Positions 55,373 to 62,845 of a DNA stretch of 64,000 nucleotides are shown piece after piece; the stretch's first letter is position 1; each line of letters starts with the position of its first letter. Made by a program: the position numbers and the translations under genes. The stretch comes from Muribaculaceae bacterium (GTDB lineage Bacteria > Bacteroidota > Bacteroidia > Bacteroidales > Muribaculaceae), in contig JAGASI010000005.1 of the NCBI GenBank assembly GCA_017621845.1, forward strand, positions 47,102 to 111,101. Reading direction: 5' to 3'. The notes beneath the pieces are model-generated. The model did not search any database. It was not told where the DNA came from and worked only from the letters and a program-made list of their open reading frames with translations.

Positions 55373-56770
55373 ATGAGTAATATAGAAAAAAAGCGTGGAA
55401 AAAAAGGTATACACTGTGGGTCGCGTCAAGAGTGTGATGAGCAGTTGAAAGGTGAAGCAATATCTTATCATGAACGTCCGATTCCGGGAAAGATAGAAGT
55501 AGTGCCTACCAAGTCTTTCCATACGCCTGAGGATATGGCTTTGGCCTATTCGCCGGGTGTGGCTTATGCATCGTTGGATATTAAAAATCATCCCGAGAGA
55601 GTGTATAATCTGACAGACAAGGGCAACCTTGTGGCTGTAATATCCAATGGGACCGCTGTTTTGGGCCTTGGAAATATCGGCCCGTTGGCAGCCAAGCCGG
55701 TTATGGAGGGTAAGGCATTGTTGTTTAAGGTGTTTGCTGATATAGATAGCTTTGATCTCGAGCTGGATGTCACTGATGTTGACCGTTTTGTAGAGTCAGT
55801 AGTGGCGTTGGCGCCGACATTTGGAGGTATAAACCTCGAGGACATAAAAGCTCCAGAATGTTTTGAGATAGAGCGTCGACTTGTCGAGCGTCTGGATATA
55901 CCCGTGATGCATGATGACCAACATGGAACAGCTATCATTACCGGAGCCGGCATGATAAACGCCTTGTATCTTCAGCACAAGGATATAACCCAGGTGCGTC
56001 TCGTGGTCAATGGCGCTGGCGCGGCAGCTATGGCGTGTACCGATATGTTGATGGCGCTGGGGGTGAAACGATGCAATGTAGTGATGGTTGACAGCAAGGG
56101 GGTTATCTCAACCCGACGTCATGACTTGACTGATGCCAAGAAGAGATATGCCACCGACCGTTCTATAGAGACATTGTCCCAGGCTATGATTGATGCTGAT
56201 GTATTCGTGGGCTTGTCGGTAGCCGATGTCGTGACGCCTGAGATGTTAAGATCGATGGCTCCGCGTCCTATTGTTTTTGCATTGGCCAATCCTGATCCGG
56301 AAATTGCCTATGAGGTGGCGATAGCTACACGCGAAGATTTGATATTTGCTACCGGTCGCTCTGATCTTCCCAATCAGATTAACAATGTGCTGGGTTTCCC
56401 TTATATTTTCCGAGGAGCCTTGGACTGTCGGGCAAAGGTTATCAACGATGCCATGAAGATTGCTGCCGCTCGAGCTATAGCTACTCTTGCGCGGCGTCCG
56501 GTGACGCCTCAGGTCAAAAATCTCAGTCATCGCCCTGACCTAAGCTTCGGGCCTGATTATATTGTCCCGTCGCCCTATGACAGTCGGTTGCTCACGGTTG
56601 TAGCTCCTGCTGTGGCTTGTGCGGCAACTGATTCGGGGGTTGCACGTCGGCCGATTGATAATTATGATCGTTATGCCAGTGACTTGACTTCGCGTGTGGC
56701 GCTCGATATAACCTCCATTTCTCATATAACCGATCTTATCCGCTCACGCGCTATGATGACAGGCTCTTGA
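55373..56770 (+). CDS. maeB: Malic enzyme (MaeB-type, without phosphotransacetylase domain)
   Basis: Oxidative decarboxylation of malate to pyruvate with NAD(P). The sequence has the malic N-terminal and NAD-binding domains: [43 protein letters not shown] (in part), [15 protein letters not shown] and [12 protein letters not shown]. Bacteroidales MaeB proteins are usually ~760 residues with a C-terminal phosphate-acetyltransferase-like domain; this one ends at 465, so that domain is absent, with no frameshift relic in the 180 bp that follow. TAAGTTTG at 55363-55370 lies only 3 bp before the ATG, which hints at a leaderless mRNA. The 537-bp gap upstream shows only AT-rich sequence and a short GCCCTGACAGGGC dyad. 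Confidence 0.93.
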   Translation: MSNIEKKRGKKGIHCGSRQECDEQLKGEAISYHERPIPGKIEVVPTKSFHTPEDMALAYSPGVAYASLDIKNHPERVYNLTDKGNLVAVISNGTAVLGLGNIGPLAAKPVMEGKALLFKVFADIDSFDLELDVTDVDRFVESVVALAPTFGGINLEDIKAPECFEIERRLVERLDIPVMHDDQHGTAIITGAGMINALYLQHKDITQVRLVVNGAGAAAMACTDMLMALGVKRCNVVMVDSKGVISTRRHDLTDAKKRYATDRSIETLSQAMIDADVFVGLSVADVVTPEMLRSMAPRPIVFALANPDPEIAYEVAIATREDLIFATGRSDLPNQINNVLGFPYIFRGALDCRAKVINDAMKIAAARAIATLARRPVTPQVKNLSHRPDLSFGPDYIVPSPYDSRLLTVVAPAVACAATDSGVARRPIDNYDRYASDLTSRVALDITSISHITDLIRSRAMMTGS

Positions 56771-56953
56771 TTTATATAATATCCATATACAGTCGATATT
56801 AAATTAGCCGGTATGGAGAATGGTCGGGATGGCGGGGATGTTTTTTTTAAGGTGGAAATGTGAATTGCTACCTTAAATTTGTGTACTTTTGTGTGTGAAG
56901 TGGATTGAGGCCGCGACGAGAGTGTTGGACAATCTATAAATAACACGGAAGAT

Positions 56954-57541
56954 ATGATACAATTTATAACACAAGCAGAGAACAGATATTCGTTAGCCGA
57001 GCAGATACAGATGGCCATAGAGGCCGGCTGTGGATGGGTTATTGTCGACCCCCTGGATAACAGCGATGAGGATATTAAGTCGAGCGCCGAGCAGTTTATC
57101 CCGATGTGTCGCGAGACCGGAGTGATATTGACTATGATTAATCGTCCGCTGTTGGCTAAGGAGTTGGGTGTCCATGGGGTGTGGATGACAGAAGATCATC
57201 CGGGCCCGCGTCAGGTGCGTGAGGATTTAGGCCCTGAGGCCATCATAGGAAAGTCTGTTAAGGATGTCTCGGCAATAAGTGCGCTGAAGGCAATGGATAT
57301 CGATTACTGTAGTCTCGACATGTCTATGGGACTGGAAAATATCGATAGCATAGTAGGAAAATGCCGTGAGATGGAAATCGAGATGCCCTTGGTGGTAACA
57401 GGTGATATCGGTATTGAAAATCTTCAGGCGGTAATGGCGACCGGAGCCAATGGTGTTGCTACCGGAAAACATATATTGTCGGCTGACAACCCGGTGGAAT
57501 ATTTCAGAAGTATGCTGGAAATATTAAATAAAGGTCAGTGA
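56954..57541 (+). CDS. Thiamine-phosphate-synthase-like protein
   Basis: A 195-residue TIM-barrel of the ThiE/TenI type. Seen features: AIEAGCGWVIVDP near the N-terminus, VHGVWMTEDHPGPRQVRE as the pyrophosphate loop region, AIIGKSVKDV and the C-terminal phosphate site VTGDIGIENLQAVMATGANG. ThiE couples the hydroxymethylpyrimidine diphosphate and thiazole phosphate moieties in thiamine synthesis; TenI-like relatives act as thiazole tautomerase, and I cannot separate them by eye. No TPP riboswitch is visible upstream, and no other thi genes are near. Confidence 0.78.
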   Translation: MIQFITQAENRYSLAEQIQMAIEAGCGWVIVDPLDNSDEDIKSSAEQFIPMCRETGVILTMINRPLLAKELGVHGVWMTEDHPGPRQVREDLGPEAIIGKSVKDVSAISALKAMDIDYCSLDMSMGLENIDSIVGKCREMEIEMPLVVTGDIGIENLQAVMATGANGVATGKHILSADNPVEYFRSMLEILNKGQ

Positions 57542-57599
57542 AGTGTGATGCCCGGAAAAGCAGTCTTTTTAAGATATATACTACTATAGACGGTATCAG

Positions 57600-58637
57600 A
57601 TGACAGGCTCGTTGTTTAGGATTTTGCTAAGGATAGCCCTCCCGGTGCTGATTGGGCTGGGCGTTACTGTGTGGATGTTTAATGATGAGTTTGATGCCAC
57701 GACGTTGTCAGAGATAAATTTAAGTTGGCATGCAATAGCCGGCATTGTTCTGGCGATGGTATTTGTCGTCGGCCGCGATTTTGGATTGTCCTGGCGTTTT
57801 CATACTATCGCTTATCCTGAGTTGAGTTGGGGTAGGTCGGTAAGGGTCGATTTGATGTGTGCTTTCACTTCGGCAATCACCCCATCGGCTGTGGGAGGTA
57901 GCGCCTTGGCTATATTTTACCTTAACAGAGAGGGAGTTAAGCTTGGTCGTGCAGCTACGTTGACATTGACGACGCTTTTTCTGGACGAAATGTTTTTTGT
58001 CATTTTCTGTCCGATAATAATGTTGGTGGTCCCGTTTGACGAATTGTTCGGTGACGTTGGCCCATCGGGTTTTATGGAAGGTGTCAAAATTATATTTTGG
58101 TTGGTATATGCCGGGATATGTGTGTATACCTTAATGCTGTTTATGGGCATTATCGCTTACCCGCGTTGGGTGTCGCATAAGATTAAGCAAATGTTTATGT
58201 GGCGCTGGTTAAGAAGATGGCGTCGCGGAGCTTTTGAGATGGCAGATAATATGATCCATACCTCAATCGAGCTCAGGACCAGGTCACGCAGGTGGTGGCT
58301 TAATGTTTTTGGAGCGACGACATTGTCCTGGTTTTCACGTTACTTGGTGGTCAATGCATTGTTTTGGGGCTTTGTTCCCGAGGCCTCGCCACTGTTAATA
58401 TTTGCACGTCAGTTTGTAGTATGGGTAGTGTTGATGGTCTCGCCTACACCTGGTGGTAGCGGTATCAGTGAGTGGTTGTTCACTGAATATTATGGAGATT
58501 TGATAGGGAGCGCTTCTGTTGCGCTTATTTTGGCGTTGACATGGCGACTGTTGAGCTTTTACTTGTATCTTATAGTTGGTAGTGTGTTACTACCGTCTTA
58601 TTTTGGAAAAAGGAATACTAAAAAGATTGAATTGTAG
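57600..58637 (+). CDS. Flippase-like integral membrane protein (UPF0104/YbhN type)
   Basis: A 345-residue protein with about eight transmembrane helices, of the lysylphosphatidylglycerol-synthase TM-region (UPF0104) family. CAFTSAITPSAVGGSALAIF and the C-terminal VSPTPGGSGISEWLF are the conserved double-motif of the family. Members move or modify lipids, but the substrate here is unknown. It sits 2 bp from kdsB, and an envelope-lipid role would fit the context. The start ATG at 57600 is 58 bp after the ThiE-like gene; all three may be cotranscribed. Confidence 0.85.
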   Translation: MTGSLFRILLRIALPVLIGLGVTVWMFNDEFDATTLSEINLSWHAIAGIVLAMVFVVGRDFGLSWRFHTIAYPELSWGRSVRVDLMCAFTSAITPSAVGGSALAIFYLNREGVKLGRAATLTLTTLFLDEMFFVIFCPIIMLVVPFDELFGDVGPSGFMEGVKIIFWLVYAGICVYTLMLFMGIIAYPRWVSHKIKQMFMWRWLRRWRRGAFEMADNMIHTSIELRTRSRRWWLNVFGATTLSWFSRYLVVNALFWGFVPEASPLLIFARQFVVWVVLMVSPTPGGSGISEWLFTEYYGDLIGSASVALILALTWRLLSFYLYLIVGSVLLPSYFGKRNTKKIEL

Positions 58638-58639
58638 AT

Positions 58640-59398
58640 ATGACTAAATTTATTGGAATAATTCCGGCACGTTATGCGTCAACGCGTTTTCCCGGCAAAC
58701 CTCTTGCCGAACTTGGAGGTAAGCCGGTAATAGAGCATGTTTATAGACGTGTCTCACAAGTAATGGACGAGGTAGTGGTGGCTACCGATGACGAGCGCAT
58801 AGCCAAGGTTGTAGATGACTTTGGCGGGTGTGCCATAATGACTTCGGCAACCCATCCGTCAGGCACCGACCGAGTGAGAGAGGCGATGGAATTGTCGGGG
58901 ACCGAGGCCGATGTCGTGATTAATATTCAGGGAGACGAGCCGTTTATAGACCCGGAACAAATCAAAACCTTGATGAAAGCCTTTGATGATGAGTCGGTGG
59001 ATATAGCAACACTGGCGCGTAAATTTAAGCCGGAGTCGGGGTTTGAGGCTTTGTTTGACCCTAATGTGGTGAAGGTTGTTATGGATAACAATGGACGTGC
59101 GCTGTATTTCTCCCGCTCGATTATACCCTATGTGCGAGGGGTTGATTGGCAGGCGTGGGTTGATAAGACGGTGTTTTATACCCATGTTGGTATCTATGCC
59201 TATCGCCGTGCTGTCTTGAAGGAAATAACGTGTCTCTGTAGGTCATCTCTTGAAACGGCTGAGTCGCTTGAACAGTTGCGTTGGTTGCAGAATGGCTATA
59301 CTATTAATGTTGGTATCACCGATGCTCCCACCATTGGCATCGATACCCCGGCCGACCTCGAGGCTGCACGTAGTTACCTTGCCGGGCGTGAATTATGA
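58640..59398 (+). CDS. kdsB: 3-deoxy-manno-octulosonate cytidylyltransferase
   Basis: Activates Kdo as CMP-Kdo for the inner core of lipopolysaccharide. It has 252 residues, the normal length. KFIGIIPARYASTRFPGKPL is the nucleotide-binding start; VVVATDDERI, HPSGTDRVREA, VINIQGDEPFIDP (metal-binding Asp) and HVGIYAYRR are all present. Its start codon follows the preceding stop after two bases, so translation is probably coupled. Confidence 0.97.
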   Translation: MTKFIGIIPARYASTRFPGKPLAELGGKPVIEHVYRRVSQVMDEVVVATDDERIAKVVDDFGGCAIMTSATHPSGTDRVREAMELSGTEADVVINIQGDEPFIDPEQIKTLMKAFDDESVDIATLARKFKPESGFEALFDPNVVKVVMDNNGRALYFSRSIIPYVRGVDWQAWVDKTVFYTHVGIYAYRRAVLKEITCLCRSSLETAESLEQLRWLQNGYTINVGITDAPTIGIDTPADLEAARSYLAGREL

Positions 59399-59588
59399 TT
59401 ACTACCTTTATATTTTTTACGGTGAAAAATATTTACTATCCTGATTATCCTGGACGTAGCCATAGTAACGCGAGTTCAACAGTCAACGTTGGCTGATAAC
59501 GAGATGAAAATAAATGGGAGAAGTGAGAAATTGTAGTAGTATTTAAAAGCTAAAATATGTTAACGATATTAAAATAATCCGAGTGGAA

Positions 59589-59620
59589 TTTGGCGGGCGT
59601 AAAAATAAAGCTTAAATTTG
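59589..59620 (+). promoter_or_regulatory. Promoter of the small-RNA candidate
   Basis: TTTG at 59589-59592, 20-bp spacer, TAAATTTG at 59613-59620: full consensus, with no ORF downstream before the terminator. Confidence 0.65.
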
Positions 59621-59625
59621 CAAGT

Positions 59626-59893
59626 GAATATCACCCCTTAATGACTTATACTTAGACCGACATTATTATTTACGTAATTCAATTTCCCCAAATTTTTAGG
59701 ACTAAGTCAAGGCATTTTGCTCCATGTTCACGTTGAGATAACGGTATTTGCGTGGCGTTCAGGTGTATTCAATAAGTAAGTATGATATAATCTCTACACT
59801 TTAATTTTACAATCAGACAAATATCTTTAGAAGTTAAAATGCCCAATGGCTAAGTCCTCGATCCGCTGCTGAAGCGTGCCGGGGCTTTTTTTA
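59626..59893 (+). ncRNA. Free-standing small RNA candidate, ~265 nt (possibly 6S / Bacteroidales-1-like)
   Basis: In the 580-bp gap between kdsB and the redox gene, a consensus promoter (59589-59620) is followed by ~265 bases without an ORF and then an intrinsic terminator: AAGTCCTC pairs with GGGGCTT before a run of seven T. Long-range pairings are visible: ACTTAGACC (59649) with GGCTAAGT (about 59848), and GGCATTTT (59711) with AAAATGCC (59836). The following gene has its own promoter (59932-59963), so this is not its leader. Size, isolation and long-helix potential recall 6S RNA or the Bacteroidales-1 RNA, but I cannot confirm the family. The first 190 bp of the gap show nothing clear. Confidence 0.5.
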
Positions 59894-59931
59894 TGTCCTT
59901 GTCATAGCTCCGCTGACCCCATTTTTGTGAG

Positions 59932-59963
59932 GTTGCAAAAATGGAGAGAAGTTTTTAAATTTG
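59932..59963 (+). promoter_or_regulatory. Promoter of the redox protein-kinase pair
   Basis: GTTG at 59932-59935, 20-bp spacer, TAAATTTG at 59956-59963, 17 bp before the ATG at 59980. Confidence 0.6.
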
Positions 59964-59979
59964 CATAAATAAAAATGTT

Positions 59980-61107
59980 ATGATGAGAAAAATCACATTA
60001 TTGGTGCAATTGATAACATGTTGCTTGTTATTGATGGGGATTGCCGTGAATAAAAATCATCGGTTGTTCGGACATGTACTTGATCGCCCGGAACAGGAGG
60101 GACATGTAGATACCATTGAAAGTGTAGGCTCGTCTGATGAATGGGTTACGGCCGATGGTCATCGCGTTGTTACAACTGAAAATATAGCTAAGGATATCAC
60201 AGGCTTTGCCGGGCCCATACCCTTGAATATATATCTTAAAGATAATCGTATAGACAGTATAGAGGTTTTGGAAAACGAAGAGACCCCCGGTTATATGGCG
60301 ACAGTCATCGACGGTGGACTTTTGAATTCGTGGGATGGAATGACTCCCTCCCAGGTATTGACGGCACATGTGGATGGTGTCACCGGTGCAACTTATTCAT
60401 CAAATGCAATCATAGGCTCGGTAAACCGGGCCATGGAGTATGTCAATCGGCAGGACACAGTTGCCACGATTTCAGCCACGGTGTCATCTCAGACGGGAAC
60501 CACGGTGGATAGTAGGGTGAGTGTGTCTTTCTGGTGTTCGCTTATTGTTGTCCTGGTCGCCATGATTTTACCGTTGTTCTGGCGTAATCGTATTTATCGT
60601 GTCGTGCAACTTGTCGCCAATGTTGTGGTGCTCGGTTTTTGGTGCCATGCATTTATGTCATTGTCGTTATTGACCGGATTTGTGTCAAATGGCGTCGATG
60701 TGTTGGTATCGCTTGTGCCCTTGTTGATGATTGTAGCAGCATTTGTATATCCGTTTTTCAATAAGAGGGAATATTATTGCAGCTGGATATGTCCCTTTGG
60801 ATCTATGCAGGAGCTTATTGGGCGGTGTGTGCCTTATAGGGTAAAGATGTCGGCTCGACTTATTCAAGTTCTTACATATTTCCGAGAGATACTGTGGATA
60901 GCCATCATGGTAGTGATGTGGCTTGGTGTGGGCTTTGAGATTATGAATTATGAGTTATTTACTGCTTTCTTGCTAAATCAAGCCTCAACAGTGATTATAG
61001 TTGCCGCGGTGGTGTTTGCCCTCTTGTCGGCCATTATACCGCGCCCTTATTGTCGCTTTGTGTGTCCCACCGGCTCACTGGTCAAGTTTTATCAAGATAC
61101 CAAGTAA
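59980..61107 (+). CDS. Flavinylated FMN-binding / NosR-NapH-like membrane redox protein
   Basis: A 375-residue membrane protein. A first helix (residues 4-22) anchors an extracytoplasmic FMN-binding domain whose DGVTGATYSS (132-141) is the ApbE flavinylation motif; Thr138 is the expected attachment site. Then come five or six helices with two CxxxCP motifs, C267/C271 (CSWICPFGS) and C358/C362 (CRFVCPTGS), as in the membrane part of NosR/NapH/RnfD-like proteins. It lacks the usual C-terminal 2[4Fe-4S] ferredoxin domain. Role: transmembrane electron transfer, partner unknown; no apbE in the window. It is 25 bp upstream of the kinase gene. Confidence 0.85.
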   Translation: MMRKITLLVQLITCCLLLMGIAVNKNHRLFGHVLDRPEQEGHVDTIESVGSSDEWVTADGHRVVTTENIAKDITGFAGPIPLNIYLKDNRIDSIEVLENEETPGYMATVIDGGLLNSWDGMTPSQVLTAHVDGVTGATYSSNAIIGSVNRAMEYVNRQDTVATISATVSSQTGTTVDSRVSVSFWCSLIVVLVAMILPLFWRNRIYRVVQLVANVVVLGFWCHAFMSLSLLTGFVSNGVDVLVSLVPLLMIVAAFVYPFFNKREYYCSWICPFGSMQELIGRCVPYRVKMSARLIQVLTYFREILWIAIMVVMWLGVGFEIMNYELFTAFLLNQASTVIIVAAVVFALLSAIIPRPYCRFVCPTGSLVKFYQDTK

Positions 61108-61132
61108 AAGTTATATAGAAAAGATTAGAATT

Positions 61133-62437
61133 ATGACAGATATGAAGCAACAAAATGTATTACCGGCCGGGATTATCCTTGACTCGGGACGATACCGATA
61201 TACCGTGGGAAGAACCCTTGGAAAGGGAGGCTTTGGTATCACATATTATGGCGAACTCAAGGTTCGTGTCAACAATATAGACATCGAGGCGCCCATTGCA
61301 ATAAAAGAGTTTTTCCCATCCTCGCTGTGTGAACGAGCCGGTGATGCCATGACAATGTCTTATTCCAATCCCATTAAAGAACAGGTCGAGTGTGCACGGC
61401 GTGACTTTATGGGGGAGGCTCGTCGTCTTCACTCTCTTGCCAATAAACATCCCAATATTGTGACCGTCAATGAGGTATTTGAGGCTAACAACACAGCATA
61501 TTATATAATGGAATATCTCGAGGGCGAGTCGTTGGACACATATATCAAGGACCATGGACCGATGGATGAGGCTACGATGTTAACGGTGATGAGACCTATA
61601 ATAGATGCTGTAGCTTTTATTCATGACAATTTGGTCACTCACCTCGATATAAAGCCGGCCAATATCATGTTGGAAGGGAGTGCCGACATAGTAAATCGAC
61701 GTCCGGTGCTTATCGATTTTGGTCTAAGTAAACATTATGATGCCGAGGGTAACGCTACATCAACAATCAATTCATCGGGATTCAGCGACGGTTATGCGCC
61801 TAAGGAACAATATAGAGGAATTACTACTTTTTCGCCTGCGGCAGATGTATATTCGTTAGGCGCAACTATGTTATATTGTCTCAAAGGACAGCGCTTACCA
61901 TCGGCTCTTGACTTGGATGCCGAGATGATTGCTTCATATATCCCGTCTACTATAAGTTTGTCTCTAAGACGGTTTCTCATCAAGGCTCTTGCCTATAATG
62001 CGCGTGACAGGTATGCCGATGGTCGCAATATGCTCACGGCGCTTCCCAAGCCCAAGGCAGCGCGTAAATCATCTGCCAAGTCTACTAAGTCGGCTACGCC
62101 AAAATCATCGGCTTCCCGCACGAAGGCGTCTAAGCCGGTTGTAGCTAAATCGTCCGTAAGTAAAGAAGCTACGCCTCGGATGATTGTAATTCAACCGGCC
62201 CCAAAAACAACAAAAAAGGGAAATCGTTTATTTGCAGTTCTCTATGCCATAGCACTTGTCGTTTTGGCCATATCGGTTATTGGTCTGATATGCCCGATGA
62301 ACAGTTCGACTCATCCTGCCAATCCATTGATGCCGATTAAGATTAATAACATGGAAGATTATCACACCTTCTGGGGCTGTTGTGCGCTCATTTCGGGTCT
62401 TATCGCGTTTATAGGTTATAAAAATAAAGCGTCATAA
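61133..62437 (+). CDS. Membrane-anchored Hanks-type Ser/Thr protein kinase
   Basis: A 434-residue kinase. The ATG at 61133 is used because the longer reading from 61001 overlaps the redox gene. Glycine loop LGKGGFGITYYG (29-40), catalytic Lys58 in AIKEF, C-helix Glu95, catalytic loop THLDIKPANIML (Asp172, with Leu171 instead of the usual Arg, i.e. a non-RD kinase), DFG at 195-197 and YAPKEQY in place of APE. After the domain comes a Lys/Ser/Ala/Thr-rich linker (KSSAKSTKSATPKSSASR type) and two C-terminal helices (LFAVLYAIALVVLAISVIGL and the last ~20 residues). Target proteins unknown; cotranscription with the redox gene is likely. Confidence 0.9.
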   Translation: MTDMKQQNVLPAGIILDSGRYRYTVGRTLGKGGFGITYYGELKVRVNNIDIEAPIAIKEFFPSSLCERAGDAMTMSYSNPIKEQVECARRDFMGEARRLHSLANKHPNIVTVNEVFEANNTAYYIMEYLEGESLDTYIKDHGPMDEATMLTVMRPIIDAVAFIHDNLVTHLDIKPANIMLEGSADIVNRRPVLIDFGLSKHYDAEGNATSTINSSGFSDGYAPKEQYRGITTFSPAADVYSLGATMLYCLKGQRLPSALDLDAEMIASYIPSTISLSLRRFLIKALAYNARDRYADGRNMLTALPKPKAARKSSAKSTKSATPKSSASRTKASKPVVAKSSVSKEATPRMIVIQPAPKTTKKGNRLFAVLYAIALVVLAISVIGLICPMNSSTHPANPLMPIKINNMEDYHTFWGCCALISGLIAFIGYKNKAS

Positions 62438-62534
62438 CCTTATTAACTATCCGTTTCTGTTCGTTGCTTCATTCTATGTAGGGATAATCCGGATGATGTT
62501 AGTTGTTGGCACGTGTGCAGGCTCTGAAAATAGG

Positions 62535-62560
62535 CGAGCCCGCTGTTGGTGGCGGGCTCT
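62535..62560. terminator. Hairpin downstream of the kinase gene
   Basis: GAGCCCGC pairs with GCGGGCTC on a TGTTGGTG loop, about 100 bp after the kinase stop; no T tract. Confidence 0.4.
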
Positions 62561-62769
62561 ATGGATAGGATGAGATTTTTATTTAGGTTTCAGCTTATAA
62601 AAAGAATGGTGTGATAATGTTTGGTTTATTAATTATGTTAATTAATTGGTCAAATTGTTATCTATTATAATGGTGATAATGGGATGGTCTTGGCGGGATA
62701 GCCAAGTATATTTTATGCTGATTGGTTATTGGGTGCAAAGGTAGCATGTTGATGTTACAGTATTAAGAC

Positions 62770-62803
62770 AAAAACGAGACAATGCTGTTGCTTGTCTCGT
62801 TTT
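62770..62803. terminator. AT-flanked hairpin terminator
   Basis: AAAACGAGACAA pairs with TTGTCTCGTTTT around TGCTGTTGC: a good bidirectional terminator about 45 bp before the insertion sequence. The rest of the 62438-62845 gap shows nothing else. Confidence 0.6.
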
Positions 62804-62845
62804 AACATTTTGAGGAGGGAGTAGATACTCTTTTATTGTGTTATT

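Noticed and set aside
56771..56953. TPP riboswitch before the ThiE-like gene
   Set aside because: Neither the conserved CTGAGA nor the ACCTGATC core is present.
59626..59893. RNase P RNA, tmRNA or SRP RNA in the sRNA candidate
   Set aside because: The hallmark GAGGAAAGTCC, tmRNA tag frame and SRP GGAAGCAGCC-type tetraloop core are not found.
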